Positions 1-15,849 of a DNA stretch of 64,000 bases are shown piece by piece. The notes under the pieces were generated by a model that saw only the letters and a list, made by a program, of their open reading frames with translations, was not told the DNA's origin and made no database searches. This stretch comes from Flaccisagitta enflata. Taxonomy: Eukaryota; Chaetognatha; Sagittoidea; Aphragmophora. The stretch spans positions 24,056,001 through 24,120,000 of the forward strand of contig OZ231128.1 of the NCBI GenBank assembly GCA_965153355.1, given 5' to 3'. Within the stretch, counting starts at the first letter, position 1, and each line of letters begins with the position of its first letter. The position numbers and the translations under genes are program-made.

Positions 1-60
1 CCTTGGAATATCATGGATGAAGAAACATCCACAAGACAGCTTTTTTTTCTTTTCCCCACC

Positions 61-365
61 AGACCCTCTCAAGCCTGAAATTTACCCTCTCAGGCCTGAA
101 ATTTACCCTCTCAGACCTGAAATTTGCCGTCTCAGGCCTGAAATTTGCCCTCTCAAGCCTGAAATTTGCCCTCTCTGGCCTTTAATCTGCCCTCTCAGGC
201 CTGAAATCTGCCCTCTCAGGCCTGAAATTTGTCCTCTCAGGCCTGAAATCTGCCCTCACAGATTCAAAGCCTGAGAGGTCAAATTTTAGGCCTGAGAGGT
301 CAAATTTCAGGCCTGAGAGGTCAAATTTCAGGCCTGAGAGGGTATATGTCAGGCCTGAGAGGGCC
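61..365. repeat. 21-bp minisatellite that switches orientation
   Basis: Units around CTCTCAGGCCTGAAATTTGCC repeat from 61 to about 260. From about 264 to 365 the same unit continues as its reverse complement (CAGGCCTGAGAGGTCAAATT). The array can therefore fold on itself. The open frame across the first half is only a translation of the repeat. Confidence 0.85.
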
Positions 366-545
366 TGGGGGGATGGACGGACGGACGGTCAGATAGATGG
401 ACGGACAGACCAACGAAAGTCCCCCTGTGTTCTACAGGACTTCGTCCCCTTCGGGGCCGCTGCCCTGCTTCCTCTCACTCAAATCCACAAGCATGCAGAG
501 CAGGGCAACGGGTATTGCTGACCACATATTGCCCTTGGGCGACCT
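61..545 (-). mobile_element. Family D element, copy D1 (partial)
   Basis: A 21-bp minisatellite (61-365) is followed by a GGAC tract (about 370-405). Then comes the GC-rich D end, with CCCCTGTGTTCTACAGGAC and CCCCTTCGGGGCC at about 421-460. The element closes with the head region read in reverse: CGGGTATTGCTGACC, then TTGCCCTTGGGCGACCTG near 530-546. Other D copies have the same parts in the opposite order. The matching second inverted subterminal repeat is not seen and may lie before the window or be lost. No protein is encoded. Confidence 0.7.
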
Positions 546-645
546 GTTTTCATTTTCTATGAGACGATATAAAACATAGTTTTTTAAAGAGGAAATGAAT
601 CGGCAAACCATAATTCCGCTCCGTTACTGTTACCAGCACTTAGAC

Positions 646-763
<118 letters not shown>

Positions 764-910
764 CTATTTTACATAATTTTATTCTATGATCAATAACTTG
801 CTATGTCGGTCGGCTGGTCGGTCGGTTCGTGGGTCTAACTAACGATGCCATCCTGCTTCAGAAAGTGAGAAAACAGCTCTGAAAAAAATTCAAAAAAATC
901 TTTAGCTCCG

Positions 911-1119
911 ATTAGTCGCGTGCACGCGACTCTACACCCCAATTTGTCCGTCCTTCCATGACTCTCTCCGTCGGTCTGTTGATCGGTCAGTCCGTCACAC
1001 TCTTCCTTTCTTTATCAATTTTATTTCTTCTTGTCATAAAAAAGTATATTTAATCATTCAAAGTAATTCTAATCATTCTAAATGTAAGTCTCGCACGCGA
1101 CTAATAGGTTGGCCTTGTC
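911..1119 (-). mobile_element. Family A2 element (HINE-like), complete, reverse orientation
   Basis: The 18-bp palindrome AGTCGCGTGCACGCGACT lies at 914-931. It is followed by TCTACACC, a degenerate GTCC/GTCG tract and GTCACAC. The other end, GTCTCGCACGCGACTAATAGG then TTGGCCTTGTCC (1088-1120), is the reverse complement of the A2 5' end. The subterminal GTCGCGTGCGAGA mirrors the hairpin arm. Length is about 210 bp and it is non-coding. Confidence 0.8.
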
Positions 1120-1630
1120 CAGGAAGAAATTTCATTGGTTTAACTTTTAAGATAGTTTGGCCACAACATTTAAAGGAAGTAAAATGAATATTTACAGTCA
1201 ATATTTTTCCACCTTGAAAATTGCTCTTACTTCGGTTTGAGTTACAAATTAAAGATATATGAATCCATTTGTGTCCAATCTGACACCTGTGGCTTTCTTT
1301 TACTTCTCTCAAGATAATTATGCAAATCGTTTTTCCTATTTTTGTCAATTTGAAAATTTGATCGAACCACGGGATTTCCATCATTGTCAACAGTTACAAC
1401 GCCGATTTAAATGACTGAATGTTTCTAAGTGTATTGTCATATTATTGAAAGAACTAAAGATTTATTTTTTAGAATTGTTCAATAATCATGTTCAGCCTGG
1501 CAACGATTTAGATTGAGCAAGCGACACAGAAGGTCATATCTGTCGGGACGCAAAACCTAAAGCAGTTTTTTTTTACTTCAGAATATTTCCGGACGTATAG
1601 ATGGAAAACAAATTTTGCGCTAAAAAAAGA
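1120..1630. other. Unassigned AT-rich spacer
   Basis: No repeat family, conserved reading frame or RNA gene recognised. A 105-codon minus-strand frame (1073-1390) runs into the A2 end and lacks recognisable features. Confidence 0.5.
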
Positions 1631-1835
1631 AAACAAGTCCGAATACACGGCTACCCAACTCGCGTGCGGGTGGACAGGGGCAGAGAAAAGAGGTCAATGA
1701 CGTCAATCATGCATTTAGGCAGGCGCAGTGAAGCAAAAACCGCCCGTAAATGCCGAAAAAGGAAAATCAGACCGACCAACCGACCGACTGATCGACTGTT
1801 GGACGGTCAATGCGAGGTATTGAGTCGCGTAGATG
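1631..1835 (+). mobile_element. Family A1 element, diverged
   Basis: The 5' end is AACAAGTCCGAATACACGGC, followed by TCGCGTGCGGGTGGACAGG. Next come the GCAGTGAAGCAAAAACCGC block and a GACC/GACG tract. The 3' end, GAGTCGCGTAGATG, has lost the second hairpin arm. The order of parts matches the intact copies at 22844 and 57464. Confidence 0.75.
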
Positions 1836-1875
1836 AATGAGAAAATGTAGGCAAATGAAAGTAACAGAATATAAG

Positions 1876-2056
1876 AGGGAGAGAGCGAGAGAGAGAGAGA
1901 AAGAAACAGAGAAAAAAAAAAAAGAAAAACAGACAGAAAGAAATAAAGAAAGAAGCAAAGAAAAAAAAGTAGAAAATAACAGGGAAGAAAGAATGAAAAA
2001 AAGAGAGAATGAACAAAAGAAAGAAGTTAAATAAAAAAAAGAAAAGAAAAGAAAAA
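1876..2056. repeat. Imperfect purine-rich (A/G) tract
   Basis: About 180 bp of nearly pure A and G on this strand, with irregular GA, GAAA and AAAG units. It is likely a decayed microsatellite. Several overlapping frames are open on both strands only because of this composition. Confidence 0.8.
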
Positions 2057-2449
2057 TTCTGGTTACTCCTTTGGAAAACGCTTAGGTCACATCGGGTCAT
2101 TCTACAACATTCGTTTAACATTTCTTGCTTAAGCTCAAGCTACAGCTCTCTCGACATCTTATTTTTTTCTCTTTTTTTCTTCTATACTAGGTTTCCCTTC
2201 ACAATTTAATTTTTCCTCTTGCTTTTTTGCTTTTTTTAAATTTTTTTTTCACGGAACTGGTACAAATTGTTTGGGTTTAATCTTAACTTGAACTATCAAA
2301 TTGCATGACATTAACCGTGATAACATGGGATTTTGTTTGGTGAGAAACTCAGGTGGTAGCTGCTCGTGTCCGACTGTCCAACACTGGCCACGGTGAGATC
2401 CTTTACACTGAATCAAAATTTCGTGTTTTGAAAGCCTCCTTTGCTACTT
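2057..2449. other. Unassigned spacer
   Basis: T-rich sequence without recognised repeat or coding structure. Confidence 0.5.
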
Positions 2450-2570
2450 AGTCGTCTCATATGTTTGTTCGTCCATCTGTCTTTCAATCTATGTCACAAT
2501 TTTTAAATGTTTCAATGCACAGGAAGACACAGTCCGGACGCATGGTTGCCCGGTCGGGCTTGTTTCTTTT
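2450..2570 (-). mobile_element. Possible degenerate family A copy
   Basis: Reads TTAGTCGTCTCAT, then TGTTCGTCCATCTGTC, a T-rich block, and TTGCCCGGTCGGGCTTGTTT. This follows the reverse order of an A element (hairpin remnant, GTCC tract, 5' end ending GCTTGTTT). Too diverged to be certain. Confidence 0.35.
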
Positions 2571-2635
2571 CTCCTTTCTTTAATCCCTAAAAATAATCCG
2601 TCGGTCGGTTGCTCTATCCGTAACGTGGGTCACCC

Positions 2636-2638
<3 letters not shown>

Positions 2639-2678
<40 letters not shown>
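2639..2678. repeat. (CT)n microsatellite
   Basis: An uninterrupted CT run of about 40 bp, just after a short GTCG-rich stretch (2599-2617). Confidence 0.95.
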
Positions 2679-2680
<2 letters not shown>

Positions 2681-2774
2681 ATTCCTCCTATTTTTGTCTT
2701 GGCAGCATCCAATTACGTTCGTTATTGACAAACGTCCGACAGACGGGTAATAACCGGCAGACAGAAAGAACAAG

Positions 2775-3111
<337 letters not shown>

Positions 3112-3214
3112 ACGTGGAGATACCTCATGGCTGATGGCAAAAAGCGAACAGAAACGGGGAGAAAGAAGAGACCTAGGATATTCTTGAAAAAGAAATGGAG
3201 AAAAAAAACTGATG

Positions 3215-3368
3215 CAGAGCACTAGAGCGTCGCGGACGTATAGGCAGGAGCGGAATAGCGTAAAAACGCTCACATTTCTATTTGGTTACGGACGGACCGA
3301 CGGACCAACGGACGGGCGAACGGACGGGCCAATACGGCAAGTCTTAAAGTTGTATGTCCGCAATTAGA
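3215..3368 (+). mobile_element. Family B element, diverged
   Basis: Contains GTCGCGGACGTATAGGCAGG, GCGTAAAAACGCTC and a GACGGACC tract (about 3291-3330). It then has CGGCAAGTCTTAAAGTTGTATG and ends TGTCCGCAATTAG. The order matches the B copies at 21293 and 23181. The 5' AACAAGG end is not evident, and the 3' side is followed within about 20 bp by a long GA array. Confidence 0.65.
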
Positions 3369-3385
3369 AGGAATAGAGAGAAAGC

Positions 3386-4796
<1,411 letters not shown>

Positions 4797-5082
4797 CTTG
4801 CTTTGAAGGGCATTTCCTGAAAACATAAACATGGGAAAAATTGGTAACATTTTGACATTGCAATTAGAATATCATGGCTGATTTCAGCATCATAGGAATG
4901 TATACAAAATCATATCCTCATACCACACAAAAGTACCACTAATTAGCTATCTTCAGTTAAAATCTCATGTTATAACGTTCGTTATTATAGCTATATTTAT
5001 CATGTAAACCATAGCTATACATTTTCCGCGTAAATGTCAGACAGATGTTAGAATACTTGATTTCACAGTTTTCTACTCGAGC

Positions 5083-5152
5083 ATCACGATGGGATGGACA
5101 GACGGAAGGACCAACTGACCAACGGCCGGGCAAAGCATCCTACAGAGTCGCA
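5083..5152 (+). mobile_element. Family A/B 3' fragment
   Basis: GGACAGACGGAAGGACC and related GACC variants precede GGCAAAGCATCCTACAGAG and TCGCAAGAC. This corresponds to the 3' half (tract plus first hairpin arm) of A/B elements. The second arm is missing. Confidence 0.5.
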
Positions 5153-5337
5153 AGACAAAGACTGAGAAGAAAGAAGAAAGAACGGGGGAAAAAAGAGGGA
5201 AAGTAAAAGCAGAATAGGTGGATCACCATGTGAACGCACTTCCCAAGATACAGTTACAACCCGCCATGACGGACCCGAGAGTAACACAAATCCACCAATC
5301 AAGGATTGAAACCTTTGTCCCATCATGTCACTCCTTT

Positions 5338-5452
5338 TTAGGTGCGACAAAGCACCTCTATAACTGGCTGTGTCCGTTGGTCGGTCTGTAACGCATTCGT
5401 TCGACGATCCACACGTCGCACCTTATTGGCCTACTTGGCCTTGTTTATATAT
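5338..5452 (-). mobile_element. Family C element (HINE-like), complete, reverse orientation
   Basis: Starts TTTAGGTGCGACAAAGCACC (hairpin arms GGTGCGAC / GCACC). Then TCTATAACTGGC, a GTCC/GTCG tract, ACACGTCGCACCTTATTGGC, and the reverse-read 5' end CCTACTTGGCCTTGTTT. A second copy on the other strand (40148-40281) aligns along its length. Same layout as family A but with a different hairpin sequence, matched by the subterminal motif GTCGCACCT. About 115 bp, non-coding. Confidence 0.8.
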
Positions 5453-5819
5453 TTCAGTAACTGAAATCCGCCTATAGCAAGAAAAAAAATTGTTGGTTGC
5501 TTGGCATTCGTTATTGCGCGGGGTTAAACTAGTGTTACAAATACAACGAAACACCATTTATAGAAGTGAATTGGCTGCAAAAAAAAACCTGCTGTGATCA
5601 GACCCTTTCCTGTGCACGGTTAAAATCTCTAGAAAAAAAAATATTTAGACGAATAAATGCCAGTACAGAGACTATTGCATTTCGCCATTGGGATGTGGGA
5701 AATAGTTTGTCTAAAAAAAAAAAAAAAAACTAGACCGCGATAAAAGCCTATAAAACCACCGCGGGCACGAGCGCACGACCGAGCACACGACCGACCGCGC
5801 GCAGGGGGTTCCATCTCTG
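5453..5819. other. Unassigned spacer
   Basis: Contains A-runs at about 5631 and 5715. A GC-rich block 5755-5810 (GCGCACGACCGAGCACACG) sits just before the GTCT/CT array. No gene recognised. Confidence 0.45.
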
Positions 5820-5825
5820 TCTCAG

Positions 5826-5901
<76 letters not shown>
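5820..5901. repeat. (GTCT)n-(CT)n microsatellite
   Basis: GTCT units (about 5826-5849) run into a CT run ending about 5901. Confidence 0.95.
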
Positions 5902-5905
<4 letters not shown>

Positions 5906-5990
5906 GCTCCGTTGGATAAAGAATACCAATTGGGAAACGGTGGAGGCTGTGAAGGGGAAAATAGCACGATTTAAAGACGGAATTCCAACG

Positions 5991-6024
5991 AGAGAGAGAG
6001 ATAGAGAGAGAGAAAGAGAGAGAT

Positions 6025-6098
<74 letters not shown>
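5991..6098. repeat. (GA)n microsatellite with AT/AA interruptions
   Basis: GA run with regular GATA and GAAA interruptions in its first half and a clean second half. Together with the CT run at 5850-5901 it makes an inverted CT/GA pair about 90 bp apart. Confidence 0.93.
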
Positions 6099-6102
<4 letters not shown>

Positions 6103-6201
6103 TGATCCAAAAAAGATTTAAAACGCCGGTGGTTCCAGAAATGAGCTTCATTTTCATGTGAAATTGGCAAAAATTAACATAAAAACAACTTAGAAAAAAC
6201 A

Positions 6202-6224
6202 ACAACAACGACAACATCAATGTT

Positions 6225-6322
<98 letters not shown>

Positions 6323-6338
6323 CGTCAACATCAACGTT

Positions 6339-6429
<91 letters not shown>

Positions 6430-6464
6430 TCAACAACATCAACGTTCACAACAACAACAACAAT

Positions 6465-6517
<53 letters not shown>

Positions 6518-6548
6518 AACAACAGCAACAACAACAACAACAACAACA
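6202..6548. repeat. (CAA)n microsatellite, about 345 bp
   Basis: CAA units broken by ACGTCAACATCAACGTTAAC-like islands near 6321-6345 and 6427-6447. Similar islands suggest internal segment duplication. Poly-Thr, poly-Leu and poly-Val frames over it are artefacts. Confidence 0.96.
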
Positions 6549-6809
6549 ATGAACAGGTTCATTTTGCAACATTGCTCCTGCCCAATAGCACTTAACGCAC
6601 AGCTCCAGCCCATGCTCCCAAAATCTTGATTGTTGTAAAGTGGCAAAGCGGCATCCTCGCTTCGACTTCCCCACTTCAAGTGGCACTTGCTATCGTTTCT
6701 TCATTCCATCTTTTTCCATTGAGTAACGAAACCTTGAATCATTTTTTTCTCCTGTCATTACATTAGTCGGGCGTGGTTCGGACATAATCATGACTGATAT
6801 GCAAACGCG

Positions 6810-9164
<2,355 letters not shown>

Positions 9165-9374
9165 AAAACAAGGCCAACACCTGCAAGTCGCGTGCGAGAC
9201 TCACTTGATTACGTAATCGCCTAAATATTTGAGTATGTTATTTCCTGTAATGACGATGATGACTATAATTTCCTATAATTGCCTATAATGATCTATAATT
9301 ACTTATAATTACCCAAATTAGATAATGACCTATAAGTACCTATAAAGACCTATGATTACCTATAATTACATATA

Positions 9375-9969
9375 ACACCTGTTTAACAATTATCGTCCCA
9401 ACTGCTAAGTGTCCGCAAATAAACACACTTTTTTCAGTGTAAATCTGATTTCATTGACTTGTATAAGGGTGAATACATAATTTTAACTTATTTTCAAGAA
9501 AAAAAACTTGGAATAAGTACATTAACAACAAATACAATTAAAATGAATACACTAATAACGACTTAGTGACTGTGAAATTTCTGTTTTTCATCATCTTGAC
9601 AACACTTTCTTCTTGAGGTTTTGACAGTTTTTTTCGGCATTCCGTCGCCTTTCTGCTGCAGAAAAGGACTGTCCACTCTCAACTCAAGCAATCAAGCAAG
9701 AAAACTTGCTTGCTACCAGCATTCAATTGTGCAAAAATATGGTTTGCCTTTATCCGAGTTTTTCTGGTAAAAATTCATGATAATGTGATGACGCATCTCA
9801 TTTTTGATGCACTCCATTTCCAGCAAGATGAACTTGGATGGCTCCACGCGTCTTTTACATTAAACTTGTACATACTAGCTAGTTTGTGTAAAAATTTCAA
9901 GTCACTGGCTCAATATCTTCTATGGTTTTGGCTTGTTGAAAGTTGGGACAATAATTGTTAAACAGTTGT
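9375..9969. mobile_element. TA-flanked MITE with about 30-bp TIRs (mariner-type)
   Basis: Left end ACACCTGTTTAACAATTATC and right end reading GATAATTGTTAAACAGTTGT-like are inverted repeats over about 30 bp with three or so mismatches. TA dinucleotides flank it at 9373-9374 and 9970-9971. Length is 595 bp. An 83-codon frame (9710-9961) ends inside the right TIR and shows no transposase motif, so it is treated as non-coding. The TA duplication suggests a Tc1/mariner-like mobiliser, as an inference. Confidence 0.8.
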
Positions 9970-10730
9970 TAGACCAATAATTACCTATAATGACGTATGA
10001 TTACCCATAATTACCCATAATTACCTTTGATAACATAATGACCTATAATTACCTATAATGACCTATGATAACCTATAATCACCTATAATTACCTACAATT
10101 ACCCATGATTATTAATGACATATACGTACCTATAAAGATTGTAATTACCTATAATTACATATGGACAGATAATTACCTATAATGACCTATGATTACCCAT
10201 AATTACCCATAATTACCTATAATAACATAATGACCTATGATTACTTATAATTACCTATAATTGCATAATGACCTATCATTACCTATAATTACCTATGATT
10301 AGCTATAATTACCTATAATTGAATAATGACCTATAATTACCTATAATTGTCTATTGACGTATAATTACCTATAATGACCTATGATTACCTATAATTACCT
10401 ATAATTACATAATGACCTATGATTACCTTTAATGACCTTTGATTACCTAAATTTACCCATAATTTCATAATGACCTACAATTACCTATAATTACCTATAA
10501 TTACCTATAATGACCTGTAGTTACCTATAATTACATAATTACCTATAAATACCAATAATGACCTATAATAGCTTAATGACCTATAATTGCTTAATGACCT
10601 ATAATTACCTATTATGACCTATAATGACCTATAATTACATAATGACCTACAATTACCTTTAATTACCTTTAATTACCTATAATGACCTATAATGACCTTT
10701 AACTACATATAATTACCTATGATTACATAC

Positions 10731-11173
<443 letters not shown>

Positions 11174-11395
11174 TTACATACTGACCTATAATTACCAATA
11201 ATGACCTATAATTACCTATAATTACATATTGACCTATAATTACCTAGCATGACCTATGATTACCTATAATGACCTATGATTACCTATAATTGCATAATGA
11301 CCTATAATGACCTATGATTACCTATGATTACCCAAAATTGCATAATTACCTATAATTACCTATAATCATTTAGATAAAAAGTGAATTGACTATAT

Positions 11396-11883
11396 TGACT
11401 AAAATGACTAAAATGACTTGGGACTTAGGGCTTAGGACTAAGAATGACTAAAAATGACTTAAAATGACTTAAAATGATTTAAAATGACTTATAATGACTT
11501 CTAATGACTTCTAATGACTTATAATGACTTTTAATGACTTTTAATGACTTATAATGACATAAAATGACTTAAAATGACTTAAAATGACTTAAAATGATGA
11601 AAAGGATTATATTGACTAAAATGACGATTATGACTTAAAATGACTTGGAATAACTTTAAATGCCTTGAAATCAATTGAAATGATTTAAAATCACTTGAAA
11701 TGACTTAAAATCACTTGAAATGACTTAAAATAACTTAAAATGACTTAGAATGACTTAAAAAGATGAAAAGGACTATATTGACTAAAATGACAATAATGAC
11801 TTAGAATGACTTAAAATGACTTAGAATGACTTAGAATGACTTAGAATGACTTAGAATGACTAAAAATGACTTAGAGAAATAAA
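11396..11883. repeat. 10-bp minisatellite AAAATGACTT
   Basis: AAAATGACTT units with TTTAATGACTT, GAATGACTTA and AAATCACTTG variants continue the upstream ATAATGACCT array in the same orientation. A higher-order segment AAAGGAYTATATTGACTAAA occurs near 11601 and 11766. Confidence 0.93.
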
Positions 11884-11970
11884 ATTGATAAAAAAAGTAA
11901 AGTGTGACAGACCAACCGACCGACCGACCGACCGACCGACCGACCGACCGACGGACAAAGCGGGTTGTAG

Positions 11971-11988
11971 AGTCGCGTGCACGCGACT
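11971..11988. other. Terminal palindrome of the A2 element
   Basis: AGTCGCGTGCACGCGACT is a perfect 18-bp palindrome immediately followed by an A-run. It is the 3' hairpin typical of this family. It recurs exactly at 914-931 and 61385-61402. Confidence 0.95.
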
Positions 11989-12174
11989 AAAAAAAGATGC
12001 ACAAACGTTCAGGTGACAAGTCCTCTTTGAATTCATGTTAAAGCTCTATCAACAGTAACTGAGCCCAATGGAGGCGGTCATACCCTGGGTAGGACATCAG
12101 AGCAAATAACGAAAAAAAGAAATCCTTCAATTTCTTGACATCTAATGAATAAATGAACATTTTCCTCAAGTGAA

Positions 12175-12248
12175 CAGAGACGTGTTTCCACAGTCGCGGG
12201 CGGTAGGTGCAGGACTGCAGGTGCTGAGTCGCGTGTACGCGACTAAAA
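12175..12248 (+). mobile_element. Family A deletion derivative
   Basis: CACAGTCGCGGGCGGTAGG (5' subterminal part) is joined within about 25 bp to GAGTCGCGTGTACGCGACTA (hairpin at 12226-12245, then AAAA). The GACC tract and middle are missing. Confidence 0.6.
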
Positions 12249-12272
12249 AGCCTGACCAACTGTATTTCTGTC

Positions 12273-12390
12273 TGAATGTCCGTCTGTCTGCTTCCCTGTC
12301 TGTCTGTACATGTGTGTGTGTGTGTGTCTATCTTTCTTTCTGTCTGTCTGTCTGTCTGTCTGTCTCTCGCTTTCTCTCTCTCTTTTAACG
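12273..12390. repeat. (GTCT)n/(GT)n/(CT)n compound microsatellite
   Basis: GTCT units, a short GT run (12310-12327), more CTGT units, then a short CT run. Confidence 0.9.
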
Positions 12391-12649
12391 TTGAAGGTGC
12401 ACAACAGGAACTGATGTAAGATGTACAGTGGAGCAGAAATTCCACTTAACCTGATTGTGGTCGTAGCCACCGCTGTTTCCTTCGCTATTTTATTTGATTA
12501 GACTCAATCTCTTTCAATTTTAGCGAACCTCGTGTTAATCTAAAGAAGGGGGTCTAATGGGGGTATAAGGTTCGGTGTAACTTTTCTCACTGCGAGGATT
12601 CCGGCTCAGGTTCTTAAATCCCCATCCGTGACTTTATTACCTATTTCTG

Positions 12650-13018
12650 GACGCGTACACGCGACTCTATAACCTCAAATCCAAGCCAGAGGCCCAAATC
12701 CCAGCCCCAAGACCCAAATCCCTGTCCCAAGGCCCCGGTCGGATGGTCGGTCGGTCGGTCGGTCGGTCGGTCGGTCGGTCGGTCGGTCGGTCGGTCGGCC
12801 GGTCATTCGGTAGGTCGGTCGGTCGGTCGGTCGCAGTAATGCAAAAAATAAAAAAATAAACCAAAAATGCCGACAATTCAAAAATATGCATACTAACTGG
12901 GCGGCCGACCGCCGGACCAACCGACCAACCGACCAACCGACCAACCGACCAACCGACCAACCGACCAACCGACCAACCGACCAACCGACCAACCGACCAA
13001 CCGACCAACCGACAAACC
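12650..13018. mobile_element. Inverted pair of family A fragments with GGTC and CGACCAAC arrays
   Basis: Left part, reverse orientation: GCGTACACGCGACTCTATAA (about 12654-12673), then a short CCCAAATCC repeat, then (GGTC)n at 12735-12833. Right part, forward orientation: GCAGTAATGCAAAAAATAAA, ATGCCGACAATTCAAAA, then a clean (CGACCAAC)n octamer array at 12903-13018. The two tetranucleotide-derived arrays are complementary and about 70 bp apart. The 3' hairpin of the right copy is absent. Confidence 0.6.
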
Positions 13019-13165
13019 AGCCAACTAAACAACACAGATTCAAATAGATTTGTGTGCGCGCGAGAGCATAACGGTGACAGTGTGAACCTAGTCTGTGTCT
13101 ATGACGAGGTATGGCTGGAGAGCAAAGCAAAGAACGTCAATCCTAAATGATGATTACTTCCTCAA

Positions 13166-13782
13166 CACAGTGGGCCTTAATTAGATATGGGTTCAAAAAA
13201 ATCCTCAGCAGTAGTGACTTGTATAAATAGGTATAATTTATAGTGAGGAATTGATATTGACCCTTAAAAAAAAATTTCCCTTGAAAGTTTTCGCAAAAAT
13301 CACTAAAATATGTCCATTTTTTTATATATTTATACATAGATCTCAATGATCCATCAATTTTGAAATTTTGATTCCAGTTTTATATTCCTGGTAAAATTTC
13401 CAATCATTTGATAGGTCACACTATGTACTTTCATGTAAAAATAAAATTTTCGTGTTTTAGGCCACTGTTGCATATTTGTAACGGTGACATAGAAAATGAA
13501 AATTTTATTTTTACATGAAAGTATATATTGTGACCTATCAAACAATTGGAAATTTTACCAGAAATATGAACTTGAATCAGAATTTCAAAATTGATGGATC
13601 ATTGAGATCTATCCAGAAATATATAAGAAAATGGACATATTTTAGTGATTTTTGCAAAAACTTTCAAGGAAAATTTTTTTTTAAGGGTCAATATCGATTT
13701 GTCACTATAAAATGTACCTATTTATACTAGTCACTACTGCTGAGGATTTTTTTGGACCCATATCCAATTAAGGCCCACTGTG
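13166..13782. mobile_element. 617-bp fold-back element with 4-bp TSD
   Basis: CACAGTGGGCCTTAATTAGA at the left is mirrored by CCAATTAAGGCCCACTGTG at the right. The arms stay complementary for about 300 bp each, with a centre near 13470. TCAA flanks the element at 13162-13165 and 13783-13786. The frames inside are mirror images of each other, as expected of a palindrome. Superfamily is uncertain: 4-bp duplications occur in several groups and the duplicated sequence is not TTAA. Confidence 0.85.
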
Positions 13783-14035
13783 TCAAACAGACCAAAAACA
13801 TTCGTTGCAAAATGGCTCGCTGGGTTGGAGAGGATTTGATTTGATTTGATTTGATTGTAATGCTCATCATGTGATTTACACAGTAACAAATTAATGTTTG
13901 AGCCGTACACGATGTACGATGTATAAATACAATAACAATGTAAATAGCTCAGGCAATCTTCATACTTATCATCATCCATCACAACATTTATCAAGACTAA
14001 AAATAGTTTAAAGAAATGGTCAGGAAACCGGTTTG

Positions 14036-14039
<4 letters not shown>

Positions 14040-14128
<89 letters not shown>
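14040..14128. repeat. (GA)n microsatellite
   Basis: A clean GA run located just beyond the C-terminal end of the reverse-transcriptase remnant. Confidence 0.96.
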
Positions 14129-14129
<1 letters not shown>

Positions 14130-14134
14130 AGCAA

Positions 14135-15061
14135 TCAATTAAGATTCATCGACCCATGCCCAGTTTTTGTATTCCATAGATTTTCTATAAGGGGTATCAA
14201 GCCTTTAACGATTTGTTCATCCTCTGAGTGTATATGGCTAAAGTCAACGTTTGTACAATTTAAGCTTAAGTCTGTCTTTTCAAGTAGGTTATGATCTTTC
14301 CATTTAGTACATGTTTTAAGGCGATGGTTTTCATCGTCATAGCACTGACAGAGGTCACAATTTTTCCCGATAGTACCTCCGTAGTTTCTACCACATGCTA
14401 ACATGCCAAAACGAGCTATGATAAGTGTCCTGGTTTGTTGTTTCGTCATGGTTTTTATGATTGGTTGGGGTCCTCTTTTGTATTCGGGATCTTCGAGTTT
14501 GGGAATTATAGAGGCAGTTTTGGTTTTTGGAACACTGTTTCCGTTTTCTGTCTTGAAACATTCCTCATAGAGTCTCGCTTTATTTCTCTCTTCTATTTTG
14601 CTTAGCACCATGTATTTCCATTCGCCGGGTGCCTTCTTCTCAATATCCGTGATATCATTGGGTAGCTTGTACATGTCTAGAAGAGACATAATGTTTTTTG
14701 CCCAACCAATATTGAGGCTGTGTAACCTTTTAAAGGTCTTTTTCTTGAAATCGTTGTCACTGAAGGTCAGTAGTTTGTGTAAGTGTAAGAGTAGAATTTT
14801 GTGTAGGCGTTGCTTTGTGTATAGTAGACCAAAAATAAAGAAAATTGCCACCGTTGGTGTTTGGAGGGGAAGATTGAAAAGATCTTTGATTGCACGAGTT
14901 TCTATTTTTTCCAGCTCTTCCTCTTCCGCCTTACTGAGGAACCATGCCTCCGCATTGTTAAAAAGACTGCTTATGTTTTTACTTTCATGCATCATAAGTA
15001 GGACTGATGTTTCAATGTTACTAAGGACTTCACAGGAGAAAGGCATAGGATTATTAAGTAT

Positions 15062-15140
<79 letters not shown>

Positions 15141-15169
15141 ATTGGATTGAAAGCTTCCAAGTTCGACAT
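14135..15169 (-). pseudogene. Non-LTR retrotransposon reverse transcriptase, C-terminal remnant
   Basis: The only recognisable protein-coding region. The meaningful part is about 300 residues after the serine-leucine stretch. Residues near 78-140 (NNAEAWFLSK, LEKIETRAIKDLFNLPLQTP, LLYTKQRLHKILLLHLHKLL) resemble the C-terminal thumb region of non-LTR reverse transcriptases: aromatic after N.E.W, LE, then LP.TP, then an ELG.LP-like segment. Near residues 270-290 is a Cys-His motif CDLC-X7-H-X4-C, as at the C-terminus of such polyproteins. The N-terminal palm with the catalytic YADD-type motif is absent, so the copy is 5'-truncated. A (GA)n run (15065-15137) is read through as poly Ser-Leu. It is probably a dead copy, and the displayed start is an artefact of the open repeat. 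Clade is not assigned. Confidence 0.75.
15065..15137. repeat. (GA)n microsatellite inside the reverse-transcriptase remnant
   Basis: GA run of about 73 bp, preserving an open frame on the minus strand (Ser-Leu repeat). Confidence 0.95.
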
Positions 15170-15834
<665 letters not shown>

Positions 15835-15849
15835 GAAATAAACAAACAT

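Noticed and set aside
1073-1390. 105-codon minus-strand frame
   Set aside because: Its C-terminal codons lie in the end of the A2 element and no domain is visible.
9710-9961. 83-codon frame as a transposase fragment
   Set aside because: It ends inside the TIR of the MITE and shows no helix-turn-helix or DDE/D motif.
13820-13850. Short (TTGAT)n run as an element end
   Set aside because: Only about five units with no accompanying structure.
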